Source: Cerioporus squamosus
Taxonomy: Eukaryota; Basidiomycota; Agaricomycetes; Polyporales; Polyporaceae
Length of the DNA: 64,000 nt
Assembly: GCA_022592435.1 (NCBI GenBank)
Contig: JABYQS010000037.1
Location: 124,001 to 188,000, forward strand
Direction: 5' to 3'
Part shown: positions 46,878 to 57,156 of the stretch, piece by piece
How positions within the stretch are numbered: position 1 is the first letter of the stretch
Layout: every line of letters starts with the position of its first letter
Notes under the pieces: generated by a model
The model's database searches: none
Told to the model about the DNA's origin: nothing
The model's input: only the letters and a program-made list of their open reading frames with translations
Made by a program: the position numbers and the translations under genes

Positions 46878-48963
46878 ATGATGGAAGACCCGCAGACCGT
46901 CCTGTACGCTGTCCTCGCAGTACTCGCAGCTGTGTACTTCTTCCGATGGCGATCTGACCCAGTACGTTCTCGCACACCATTTGGCCTTCGTCCCGAGCAC
47001 TAAAGCGCCAGGCGCAGCTCAGCCATATACCTACTGTCGGCGGTCCCTCTGCACCCGTCCTGTCCTACGTGAGCACCATCAACTTCCTGCGCAAGCCGAA
47101 GGCACTGCTTCTCGAGGGCTACCAACGAGTACGTTCAAAGCCAAGTTGAGATGTCTGACCACATTGGCCGTGCTCTCTGCTGACTCTGTACCCAATCGCA
47201 GTTCCATGGCTCCGTGTTCAAGGTGGCGCTCCTCGGGCAATGGGTGGTCGTTGTGTCCGGCCCGAAGATGGTAGATGAACTGAGGAAGAGGCCAGACGAG
47301 GAGGTGTCATTCATTGAGGGCGTCGAGGAGGTACGTATCCCCACTTTGCATGGTATTTGGGCGAGACTTAGTGGCGCTGGGCCATGAAGACACTGCACAC
47401 CAGGTTTACGCTCGGGCGTGAGCCGTTGGACGACCCATTCCATGTCGAGATCATCAAGGACAAGCTGATGAGGTCAATTACCGCGGTCCTCCCAGACGTC
47501 ATCGACGAGCTTCGCGCCGCCGTGCCAGATTACATCCATGCGAAGGACAACGGTACGTGCCCTTGATATCTATGCCTCAAATCAGGGCTGAGAGGCAACA
47601 TCATCTTGCAGAATGGACGACTGTCAACACTATGCAGACTACTCTGAAGATTGTCTCTCGCGCAAGCAACCGCGTCTTCGTCGGCCTCCCTGCCTGTGCG
47701 TACGAGTCATATTGCCTCACTGTTACGAACTGACGGACGTCCTAGGTCGGAACCAGGAATACCTTGAATTGGCTATTCGGTTCACGATAGACGTCTTGAA
47801 GGATACAGCGTGATCAGCTGCATTCCCAATAGCTTGAAACTGTACGTATGTCCACGAAGAGTTGTAGTAAGTTCTGGCTGACGTCTCGCTTCCTAAGGTC
47901 TCTTGGGCAGTACTTCAGCGCTGTCAAGAAAACCATTCGCCAAACATACCTCATCTCAAGCCACTACTTGACGACGAAGAGCGAGATTGAAGAGTATGGC
48001 GAGGACTTTCCCGAGAAGCCTTTAGTATGGTACTCCACTCCGTGTTTCGCTGCTAGCTCACACGAATTGGCAGAACGACATGCTCCAATGGGATCCTCGA
48101 AAGGCGGATCCCCCGAGGAACTACTCCGACGTTCAGATCGTTGAGGGAGGATCATGCTCGTCAACATTCGCTGCAATACACACTTCGTCCGACTGTACGT
48201 GGTGTCGCGCGAAACATACAATTTCAGGTTCATGATGCTGACCTATAATGTCACTACAGAGCATCACGCACGCACTCCTCGACCTCCGCCCGCCTACCCG
48301 GATTACATCAAGCATCTCCGCGAGGAGATTGAGGCCTCTTGTCGCAGCCGAGGGTGGACGAAGTCCACAATGGGCAAGATGTGGAAGGTGACATCTCCTC
48401 AGGGGAGTCTCAAGCGAGCTAATGGGATTGGCCTCGTACGTCTACAGCCTTTTCATTTATCGAGCACGCGACTGACAGCGCTATCTGTGTACGCAGCCTC
48501 GGTGGCCCGCAAGACAATGGTAGACGTCATACTGATGACGGGCGCTTCATCCCGAAGGACACGCTGATCGTCGCCGCCACGTATCCAACTCACTATGACG
48601 ACTCGATCTACGAGAACGCTGCGACGTTCGACCCCTTCCGCTTCTCTCGTATGCGTGAAGAGGACGGTGAGGGTACCAAGCATCAATTCGTTAACACCTC
48701 CGTCGAATACATTTCCTTTCGGACACGGGAAACACGCATGGTGCGCGTCACCCTCCGCAAGCAGCTCCGTGTTGCTGACCCTTTCCGCACAGTCCTGGTC
48801 GGTTTCTTCGCGGCAAACGAGCTCAAAGCCTGCTTGCATTCATCGTCCTCAACTACGACTTGAAGCTCGCCAACGATGACCGAGGCCGGAGAACCGGTGC
48901 TTTGGCTTGAACATCTTCCCTGACCCCAGCGCGGAGATCATGTTCCGGAAGCGACAGGCGTAG
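46878..48963 (+). pseudogene. P450 pseudogene D, inverted near-duplicate of copy A
   Basis: Collinear with the intact gene at 27236-29299 from anchor (MMEDPQTVLYAVLAVLAAVY) to the last residues (MFRKRQA and TAG at 48961-48963), but on the opposite strand. Damage includes a one-base loss at about 47820 (copy A GCGTTGATC, here GCGTGATC), which makes an immediate stop. Indels around 48090-48160 scramble NDMLQWILESAIPRN and the I-helix region. There is a frameshift in the DVTLSDGTFIPKD equivalent (about 48525), one extra base before the haem loop (about 48715), and further changes after it. Remaining exon and intron sequence is still very close to copy A, so the duplication is fairly recent. Confidence 0.85.
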
Positions 48964-49370
48964 GCATGTGGAACGCATTGGTGTGTACTAGTACAGTATT
49001 TGTGATCCAGTGGACTCGAGGTGATGACATTGTACAAGAGAATGGTTCTAAAGTGCCACAGAAACCAGACCATGGACAGGCTATCTGCGCAAGAATGGGA
49101 ACACTGACGAAGAAACGCAAGGATTCTACGACGAATAGGGCGGACAACTTGTTAGACTTGCAGCCCGGCGCGTGCGTCGTGGTAGCTGGGAGGTGCCTCG
49201 CCAAACTCTCTCTCCTCTCTTCTCTCCGCTCACGCTCTTCCGGAGCGCCGCGACTGGGAAGGCATCACCTGCGGATGGGATACCACGGGCCCTTCCCGAG
49301 CTGTCGTGTATATAGCCCCCAGAAGGAAGCGAGGGCGACGAGGCAACGCTGAGCTGCGACGGCAGTTCGC
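48964..49370. other. Intergenic region, pseudogene D 3' flank
   Basis: About 400 nt; shares GGACTCGAGG-type sequence with the 3' flank of P450 copy A. The right part holds the 3' end of the first receptor-like gene. Confidence 0.45.
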
Positions 49371-50400
49371 TCACACTGGCCATCGCACGGGAAGCAGTAT
49401 CGGGCGAGGTGTGGCTGGCAGTAGATACCGGCCCCCGCGAGATGTCCGCGACTGCGAGAGAAGGCAGAGAAGGCCGAGAAGGCCGAGGAGGCCGTGCGTT
49501 GACAGATGCTGTTGGAACAAGGCGTTCGTCGCTGTCCGCAAGGATGCCGTCACCGGAGCGCGCTCGGTAGTTCCCTGCGCTCTCTCCTGGACGTGCACTT
49601 GTGGGTTTCTGCGGGCCCGTCTAAGCAGTAGGAGGAAGAGCAGTGCGATGAGTAGCAGTGTTACTACGCCACCGACCACACCGCCGACGATAGCGGCAAT
49701 GGGAGCGCCGGAGCGAGAAGATGTAGGGATCCGACGGTAGGTCCAGAGGTACCCGTGGTCTAGCTTAACATCTCAGCACACGCCGGAGCTTACAGGTTCG
49801 GTACAGACTTACCCGGGTGCTTGAGCTAGAGCTCGAGGCCTCAGGCTGATCAGTGAAGGTGTAGACGACGTAGTCGAAGAGGATCAAGGAGGATGAGGTG
49901 TCGCCGACGGTCTGAATGACCAGGGTGTGCTCCTGGTTCTTCAGATCTGTGCTCGAATGCACGGGTATGTTGTAGTCGAATTCCGTGCTGCTCGAAGGGG
50001 TGTGGGTGAATGTTCCGACGCGCGCACCGTCCATGGAGAAGGTGAGATTCGTGCCAGTATCTGCGTTGGTGACCGTGTTTGGGATGACGTTGTACACGTA
50101 TACAGCAGTCCCGTTGAATCGCATAGTGATAGAGCGTGGTTCTGGATCCCCAGGATGGTGCGTGGTGTCGTGCCATGTGCCATTGAGGACTTGTGAGGTG
50201 TCGAGGTGAACGAAGCAGGCAGAGCAAGTGGATCCTTGATGCCATGCCCCAGGCGGCGAGTACTCCGGTACCAGCCCGGTGACGCTGTCTCCTCTTTCGT
50301 CGTCGATGGTTCGGTTCGTAGAGAGGGCCCAGGCACATCCGGAGAAGATGAGTGCGAAGAGAACGCGGAGAGAGGCCAGCCTATGTCGCGATGCGACCAT
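49371..50400 (-). CDS. Receptor-like membrane protein, array member 1 (short tail)
   Basis: First of five paralogues. The signal peptide is MVASRHRLASLRVLFALIFSG. The ectodomain carries the array signature: NRTIDDERGDSVTG, PEYSPPGAWHQGSTCSACF (the CxxC pair), GTWHDTTHHPGD, FNGTAVYVYNVIPN, GARVGTFTHTP, EHTLVIQTVG and LILFDYVVYT. An intron near 49765-49811 leads to the membrane helix (AAIVGGVVGGVVTLLLIALL) and RRARRNPQ. The tail is only about 80 residues, low-complexity (HGLLGLLGLLCLLS) and without the coiled coil found in members 2, 4 and 5. It may be a shortened version or need a splice I did not find. Confidence 0.7.
49456..49493 (+). repeat. 9-bp GAGAAGGCC minisatellite in the tail of array member 1
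   Basis: About four imperfect copies of GAGAAGGCC (one GAGAAGGCA, one GAGGAGGCC). On the minus strand they encode the Leu/Gly-rich run in the cytosolic tail. Unit length is a multiple of three, so copy-number change would keep frame. Confidence 0.7.
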
Positions 50401-50935
50401 GGCGGGCGAAGAGGCGAGACTGCCCAGCCGAGCGAGAGTGGATGCAGACAGCAGTAAAGCACTCAGAGACCGCGAAGAGGCGTTATGAAGGTGGTGACGG
50501 AGGCTTGTGCATTGATTGGGTGCTGTCATCTGCGCGATACTTATTTCGGAATGACGAGTAATCACATTGCGCGTGCCGATAGTAACGAGGTCTCTTCGAA
50601 CAACAAGAATGCAGAGAACATCAGCGCGAGCAATCCCGATTGACGACGAGATGAGATGACCCGAACTCTGGCACATGGTACGCCTACCCGGGCTGCTGTG
50701 AACACGGATTGGAATATCACTGTGCGTCTCATAAGGCCTGAGAGCGGCGATGCAGTGATCGCAGCGTCCCGAGTTAAGGTGCCCCACAGAGGGGATAGCT
50801 GATCTTCGGGACATCCGCCGGTTGCCAGGCCGCGTTCGTCAGGAAGCGGAACCATATCATCGACACCTAGTAATGATCAGTTAATCGGGACATGTGAGCA
50901 CTGCGGAGAGCGGAGCACATACCATTCTACGTAGC
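50401..50935. other. Spacer between array members 1 and 2
   Basis: About 530 nt, no gene recognised; likely the member 1 promoter and member 2 terminator. Confidence 0.45.
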
Positions 50936-52354
50936 TCACGAGGTAGTTTGTTCCTTGCAAGCGTTGGACGACTCCTCCGGGTTTATGACGTGTAGCCTGC
51001 GCCCCTTCGGCCGCCATGGATCATACCGCTTCTCGCGAGGAAGAGCCTCGATGAGCAATCTCCTCTCAGCCTCCAGCTCTTCGCGCAAGCGCGCCACCCT
51101 CTCTTGTAACGCCTCGAACGATGTATCCACACTGTAACCTGGCCCATCGCGCGGATCCTGCAGCTTCCTCTTTCCTTCCCCCCTAAGAACGCCGCGCATA
51201 TGTTCCTCGAGCTCAGCGATCTCTCTCATCAGGTCCGCCAAGCGGATGGAGTGCTCGGTTCCAGTTACAGACATCGCGGGAGCAGGTACGTCAGCCCGAT
51301 GGGTCGGAGGGGTAGCCAACGGAGTCTGAAGTCGATTTGCAGAGTCGCGGGGGCTCGGTGTGGGTATGGGGGCAAAGACAAGATCCGAAGATCTCAAGGA
51401 CGGGCTTGATCCTCTACCGGCGTCGAGGGAGGACACTACCGGAAAAGGAGAACGGAGAGGGGAAGGAAAGGATGAGAAGGCGGGGTGAGGACGAGAAGAC
51501 GGGTCCGACGCGCGATTGAAGAATGAGGGGCGAATCGACCTGGGTATGGTCGTCACTTTCCTACTGAAGAAAGGTAGTGCGAGCGACCTGCGTCTTCGGA
51601 AGACGAGTACCCCGATGAAGAGTGCGACGAGTGCAAGGATCACTCCGACTGCGGCACCTATACCCGCTCCAACCGCTACGGCTGAAGACTTCGCAGATGA
51701 TCCCTGGGATCCAACGCCGGATACCGACGGCGTAGATGTCGAAGTCGCGGGGGGCATACCAGCCTGAGTCGCCGTGGGAGTCAGCGACGTCGGAGGTACG
51801 CCTGTCGTGTCTTCCTCGGTAGTGTAGATCGCATAATCGAACAGCACAACGGAAGGAGTTGGGCCACTGGCCTCGATTGACAGCATATGTGAAGCGTAGG
51901 TGAGACTGTCGTTCTGATAGACGAGGGTCCGATATAGAATGGTCGACGCGGCGTCGTTCTGGGGGGTGTGCGCGTAGTGACCAACCTCCGTGCCGTCGAG
52001 AACAAAAGTTAAGTTGGTGAACGTGGTAGTACCTGGTATTGCATTGGTGACCAGGTTGTAAACGTAGACGGCAGTTCCATTGAAACTGATCTGGATGACA
52101 CGCGGGGGTTGCCCCGGCTGGTATGTGGTGTCGTGCCATGTCTCGTCGAATGCCTTGAAAGGATCTGCATGCTGAGTGATACTACAGAATGAGCACGTCG
52201 AGCCTTGCGACCAGGCAGAGGACGGGAAGTATTGAGGCTTCCAACCGGTAGAAGCGTCGCCATCCTCGTCATCGATGGTAACATTGACTTGTGCAGCCGA
52301 AGAGATGCTCGCAAGCAGGGTGAACGCAAGCAAGCAACGTAGGACGAAACGCAT
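50936..52354 (-). CDS. Receptor-like membrane protein, array member 2 (intact, intronless)
   Basis: 472 residues. The signal peptide is MRFVLRCLLAFTLLASISSA. The ectodomain has VNVTIDDEDGDASTGW, WSQGSTCSFCS (CxxC), ETWHDTTYQPG, FNGTAVYVYNLVTN, FTNLTFVLDGTEVGHYAHTP and VVLFDYAIYT. A Ser/Thr/Pro stalk leads to one helix (GAGIGAAVGVILALVALFIG) and FRRRRS. The cytosolic tail is Ser/Pro-rich, then HRADVPAPAMSVTGTEHSI and an acidic-basic coiled coil (LMREIAELEEHM, LQERVARLREELEAERR). An ATG at 52468 is in frame, but the one at 52354 begins the signal peptide exactly. The VPAPA-SVTGTE element is shared only with member 3, so 2 and 3 form a subgroup. Confidence 0.8.
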   Translation of the reverse strand: MRFVLRCLLAFTLLASISSAAQVNVTIDDEDGDASTGWKPQYFPSSAWSQGSTCSFCSITQHADPFKAFDETWHDTTYQPGQPPRVIQISFNGTAVYVYNLVTNAIPGTTTFTNLTFVLDGTEVGHYAHTPQNDAASTILYRTLVYQNDSLTYASHMLSIEASGPTPSVVLFDYAIYTTEEDTTGVPPTSLTPTATQAGMPPATSTSTPSVSGVGSQGSSAKSSAVAVGAGIGAAVGVILALVALFIGVLVFRRRRSLALPFFSRKVTTIPRSIRPSFFNRASDPSSRPHPAFSSFPSPLRSPFPVVSSLDAGRGSSPSLRSSDLVFAPIPTPSPRDSANRLQTPLATPPTHRADVPAPAMSVTGTEHSIRLADLMREIAELEEHMRGVLRGEGKRKLQDPRDGPGYSVDTSFEALQERVARLREELEAERRLLIEALPREKRYDPWRPKGRRLHVINPEESSNACKEQTTS

Positions 52355-53312
52355 GTAGAACCTGCCCGCGTTGTAGGCTGTAGCGTATGGCGACCTAGAA
52401 ACAAGTTGATAAGGACGACAGACAAGCACTTGGCAAGCTCGGGGCAGGGGGGCGGCACCCCTACTCACCTATCTTCAAGGCATTCAACTGACAAGATTCC
52501 ACGGACGTCAATGCCCGCAATATATAACTGAGAAGAAACCGCTGCATGAGCGGAGAGAAGCCTCTCAGCCCATGATCAACAAGTGTGTTCTGATATCAGG
52601 TGGCAAGTCGGCGCTGACATGGCCTACCAGCGGCCACGACACCAATTGGGCACGTCTCTCGCGCCTCTCCTAGCGTCTGACGGGACGATACAGATGGGCG
52701 TGTGGGCATTGCCTCAAGACGTGTTGACTACCGCAGATGGAGCGTTGGAGGTCGAAGGCAAGGACGTTAACCGCCCGGGTTAGGCCTGGGAGTTGACGCG
52801 GATGGCGCTCCATCAGCGCGGTGAGCTCTTGCTTTCAAGTTCAATCAACTACTAGAAGCCACCGTGACATGGAAGCCTTGACCGCAGTGCTAGTATTCGG
52901 TGTCTGTGTATTCGATCCGAGTCAGCCTGAGAGTGGCGGATGTCAGTATCACCGATGCAGAGATAGTACGGTCGGAAAAGACTCGTCGTGTCGACGAAGA
53001 TCTCAAGGAAAAGGTGCTCGGTCGAGGTACTATTATGAGATCGCAGAAATGTACCCCGTTCTGTGTAACTCTACACAGGCTAGTCTAGTTCAGGAAACAG
53101 TACAACATATACTGGCCTTCACCTACGTCGAACATCCGTGGGACCTTGGAAATGCCTCTTCCATAAGCCTCCTCTCATCCTCTATCCAGCGCCCGCACTC
53201 TCTTCATCCGTAAGCCGAATGGAGGCCAGTTGATCCTTTCGCATTGCCGCACACGGTCTCTCTTCCGGCGGACTGACTGCGACAGCATGTTCATCAGCCG
53301 TTGCTCCCGCTG
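52355..53312. other. Spacer between array members 2 and 3
   Basis: About 960 nt, the longest spacer of the array. Small frames only, none with the array signature, so no lost member can be shown here. Confidence 0.45.
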
Positions 53313-54516
53313 CTACCAAGCGAGGCCTAGTCGCGTTCTCTGTTTCCTCAACATAGCATCAAGCGCTGCCAGCTCCTCGACCAGCGCGATATAGCGGAGC
53401 GAGCGTTCGGTCCCGGTCACAGACAGCGCAGGAGCTGGAACGTCCGCTCGATGCCGAGGAGGCGGACGATGCGGGACAGTGTGGGCTGGAGTGTGTGAAG
53501 GTGGAGATAATGCAGGACTCGTCGGTGGACGGGACCGGGACGCAGCGGCACGGGAAGCGGGCGAGACTCCGGACGGAGTGAGGTCCTGACGCTCCTCGAA
53601 GGGGACTACGATTAATTGCCGTTCGTCTTCTGCCTTCATGTGAGATTTCCGCCGTGCACGACCACGGATCAGCAAGACGAGGAGGAGTAGGAGGACAGCC
53701 ATAAGTCCAAGGGGGACAGCGATGGCCGCTATGATTCCCGGACTCAACGACCCCGTTGCAGAAGACGCAGGCTGTGTGAGCGTGGACGGTGTAGAGGCAG
53801 TGGGTTTTGATGGTGATGTAAGGTGGCCCGTCTGAGAACCGGTACTTGGCCCGGGAACTGAAGGCTTCTCGCGGTATATTGGATGTAATCGAAGAGGATG
53901 AGGGCGTCGTTAGGGCCTCCGGATTGAATTTGAAGGGTGTGCTGCTCGTTCGTCAAGCTCTCGTTGACGTAGACGGGAACATTGTAGAGGACATGTGGTG
54001 CATCGGGATCGGGACGATGTGTATAGCTACCCACTGTCATGTTATCGATGAAGAAAGCAAGATTCGTGAAGACAGTGACTTCAGGGGATGGGGGAAGGTT
54101 CACGATGATGTGGTAGACGTACACCGCAGTCCCCAAGAAGTCAATGGAGATCTCCCGAGTGTCGTTGCCTGGATGGTAGGTCGAATCGTGCCATGAGGCG
54201 TCCATGACCCTCCCGGGATCGATGTAGGCGGAATTCAGTGCGCAGCTGCCACATTGCGCACCCTGAGCCCATGCTCCATTCGGAAGGTAACGAGGAACCC
54301 GGCCGGTATTCTGGTCTCCATGCTCGTCGTCTACGGTCACGTTCACTGCTGAGAATGCGTCCCGGACGGCAGCTACCCGAGGCGAGACTTGAGATGAGCG
54401 ATGTGAAGGCATGGCGTTCGCGAGCAGGGATCCGAGTGAGCCGATGATATACCTAAAGGCATCTGAAAGAGGAACAAGGGATGAGCGAGGAGACGTCACT
54501 CACAAGCTGAAGACAT
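53313..54516 (-). pseudogene. Receptor-like membrane protein, array member 3 (one-base frameshift)
   Basis: Exon 1 (MSSA, ATG 54516) is joined by a 41-nt intron to YAFRYIIGSLGSLLANA, a weak signal peptide. The ectodomain is complete: VNVTVDDEHGDQNTG, WAQGAQCGSCA (CxxC), ASWHDSTYHPG, FLGTAVYVYHIIVN, FTNLAFFIDNMTVG, LYNVPVYVNESL and ALILFDYIQYT. Right after it, at 53868-53873, the frame is lost by one base. The continuation in the next frame reads SVPGPSTGSQTGHL, the membrane helix (AAIAVPLGLMAVLLLLLVLL), RGRARRKSH, then RADVPAPALSVTGTERSL and a short helix. No GT donor is available to explain the shift by splicing. It is either a real mutation or a sequencing error; if an error, the gene is intact. 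Confidence 0.7.
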
Positions 54517-54935
54517 GCGCGATGCCATCCATCCGAGCTCACTAGCGCCGCTTGTCAGCGTACCGGGGTTCCATCCAGACGCATGCGGCCCGTATCCTGG
54601 ACTACATGATGTTTAGACGCACTGAACGCCCGAAGCTGCGAAACGGAAGCACTGGTGCATGCGGCGAAGCGGGTCGAAGGTGTCAGAGCGTGGCATGTCT
54701 GTGTGAATGGCTATACTTGGCTGCATCTAGCAATCAAAGCGGAGACTACACCTCGACTGTGGGAGTAAGGTTTGATAGTGATACAATGTAACATCAAGAA
54801 TGGTAGTAATGCAAGGGTCCGTGTGATCCCCACCCTGTACTCGATACTCGGAGTCAGCAAGCTTAAAACCGGTGCAGCGTGGTAAGGATCTACTCACTGG
54901 TATATAATATGTCGTTTGCAAGTTACTTTGAAGAT
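54517..54935. other. Spacer between array members 3 and 4
   Basis: About 420 nt. The left part is the member 3 promoter and the right part the member 4 3' UTR (a TATATAATAT stretch is at about 54901). No gene seen. Confidence 0.45.
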
Positions 54936-56305
54936 TCATGTACCGTAAGACGGAGGAAGAGCGTCGACCTCCGCCAACAGTTGCTGGTCGCGCTCGAGCT
55001 CGGAGCGCAGCTCCGCGATCTCGTTCCGCAGGGTCGCGAGCTCGCTGCGTAGGCCCGAGCTCGGTGCAGATCGGTTCGTGGACCGTCCACGCGAACCGCT
55101 GCTATTGCTGGATGGGTTGCTTCTCGTGCCGCGGCTGCTCCCAGGGGACCCGGACTGCTGCTGGGTCTCCAGTGCGCGCATCTGCGCCTCGAGCGTCTGT
55201 ATTCGCTGGACCAATTCCGTGTTCGCGCGGGAGCGATCCGTCCGGCCGGAGACAGACTGGGGTGGAAGGGGTGGTAGACGAGGTCGATGGGGGTAGAATA
55301 GGTGTCTTGTCGACCCTGCCACACGAGTTCGCATATTTGCAGGACTAGGACAAAAGGGTCAGACTCACCTGCGCTACTGCTCCCCGTCGTCGACGAGCCT
55401 GTTCCCGGCATGAGGCGGCTGCGACCTAGACGCAAATCGGGTAACCGTGGAGGATGCGAGACGCGGCGGGAAGATGGATCTTGGAGAACGCGTTCGCCGC
55501 CATCTATCGTGAATGGTTCCACCCTCTCCGCTATCGACGGCGGTCGTGTTGCACGTTTACGTCGTATGCACAAGAGGAGAACCCCGATCGCCGCGAGCAC
55601 TGCCACACCGCCAACCGTACCGCCCACAATAGCACCAACTGGGGTCGAAGAGGAAGCAAGAGAGGAAGATGAATGTGTCTCAGAGACGGACGTGGACGTC
55701 ACGGAGGCGCTGGAAGTGCCATCGGGAGGCACAGAGGACGTCGTTGGATCATCCTCTGTGGTATAGATGGCGTAATCGAAGAGGATAAGAGCATCGGTGG
55801 GTCCATTCGTCACGGACTTGAAGGAATGTGTCTGATACGACAGGTCGGTCTGACTGAACACCAGCACGTTGTACTGTATGTCCGATATGTTGTCCGGCAC
55901 GTGGACGAACTGACCAACGAACTGCCCATCGAGGAAGAATGTGAGGTTTGTGAATGTGGTCGTGCCGCTGAAGTTCCCGGCGAGAAGGTGGTAGACGTAG
56001 ACAGCGGTGCCATTGAATCCGAAGGTTATCGTGTGGTCGGGATTGCCAGGGTGATATGTGGAATCGTGCCATGTTTTGTCGTGGGTCTGGGAGAGGTCGA
56101 CAATGCCGGGATGGATGTTGCACGTAGCGCATTGATCACCTCGGGCCCACCCGTCGACTGGCGAGTATGAGGGGACGAAACCAGTGAACGTATCTCCGAA
56201 TTGGTCGTCTATGGTGCGGTTGACCAGGGCGTCAGCGACGCCCGTTGCCCGTAGCAAGACCCATGACAAGAGAAGCTGCGCTAGCCGAGCCGACACGGCA
56301 CGCAT
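54936..56305 (-). CDS. Receptor-like membrane protein, array member 4 (intact, one intron)
   Basis: 438 residues from two exons, 56305-55369 and 55315-54936, joined by a 53-nt intron. The signal peptide is MRAVSARLAQLLLSWVLL. The ectodomain has NRTIDDQFGDTFTG, WARGDQCATCN (CxxC), KTWHDSTYHPGN, FNGTAVYVYHLLAG, FTNLTFFLDGQFVGQF and ALILFDYAIYT. The helix is AIVGGTVGGVAVLAAIGVLL, followed by RRKRATR. Exon 2 gives QSVSGRTDRSRANTELVQ and a coiled coil (IQTLEAQMRALETQQQ, ELATLRNEIAELRSELERD), ending DALPPSYGT. Without the intron the first frame runs on into nonsense. The RIxxLExQ start of the coiled coil is shared with member 5. Confidence 0.8.
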
Positions 56306-57156
56306 GCTCCACGAGCTGGATGCCGCCTGGGAGGACGATGCACTGTTCAGAAATGCTTGGGCAATCTGGGATGGGGGCACGTACGAGGGTGGTTGCATGG
56401 GCACGCAACGGGTCGGGCGCATTGGTCTCCGCTGCGCCTGATAGAGTTCCTTCAGGAGCGATCTGACTGTTGCAGTGCTTCCATTGAAGCACAGGTCGGG
56501 CAACTACACCCAGATAAACGCTGTCAGCTTCGTGATAGATCTTACCCACGCACCTCCCCTTGCCGGCGACATGAGTGGAACTCGTCCCGATGGCGCTATG
56601 TATATCCGCGACTACGGGGGCCGTCCATGATGTGCGAAGCTTCGTACGGGAAAGGATCGACTTTGAAATGTCAAATAGCTTGATACAAGATCTGAGACTG
56701 TGGACGCCCAAGCCTCGTTATATGTAAAACGTGCGTTCCGTTCAATGATACCCATCATCCTTGTGACGTTCTAGGGCACTGCGGCGGCACAATCAGAAGA
56801 CAATGCGTGGGACACATTAGGAAGAACCGCAACTTACATGGAACAGCTCGGCATTCTCTAGCCACAGGAACCTTGCACAGGTATGTCAGAACGTTTACGT
56901 CGGAGTCGTGGCACCGGCGAGGGACGCCGAAGGGCAAATATGTATCCATACTCACTAGTCGTGGAGTGCGTTTGGGTAGAGAACTCGACCCACCTCTGCG
57001 ATACACATTCTACTAACTCGAGATGGTATGTGCGGTACTGCATGGCCTCGGCATGGACAGGACATAGTCCCTGAATTAACCTCTATCGGAGAGTACAACT
57101 CTGCCAGTGCTATCAGTGCCGTGAAAGTGCGCGTTGGGTACTTGAGCACTCACAGT
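56306..57156. other. Spacer between array members 4 and 5
   Basis: About 850 nt, no gene recognised. The minus-strand frame of member 4 stays open some way upstream, but without a signal-peptide-like start. Confidence 0.45.

Noticed and set aside
27236..48963. Terpenoid or other secondary-metabolite biosynthetic cluster
   Set aside because: Only P450s and one dioxygenase far to the left were found. There is no terpene cyclase, polyketide or peptide synthetase, transporter or cluster regulator between them.
53868..53873. Intron to explain the frame change in array member 3
   Set aside because: No GT or GC donor lies close to the site and the shift is exactly one base, so a frameshift or sequencing error is the simpler reading.
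54936..55368. Unspliced continuation of array member 4 as its real tail
   Set aside because: The unspliced frame reads Arg/Ser-rich nonsense, while removing a 53-nt intron restores a coiled coil like that of member 5.
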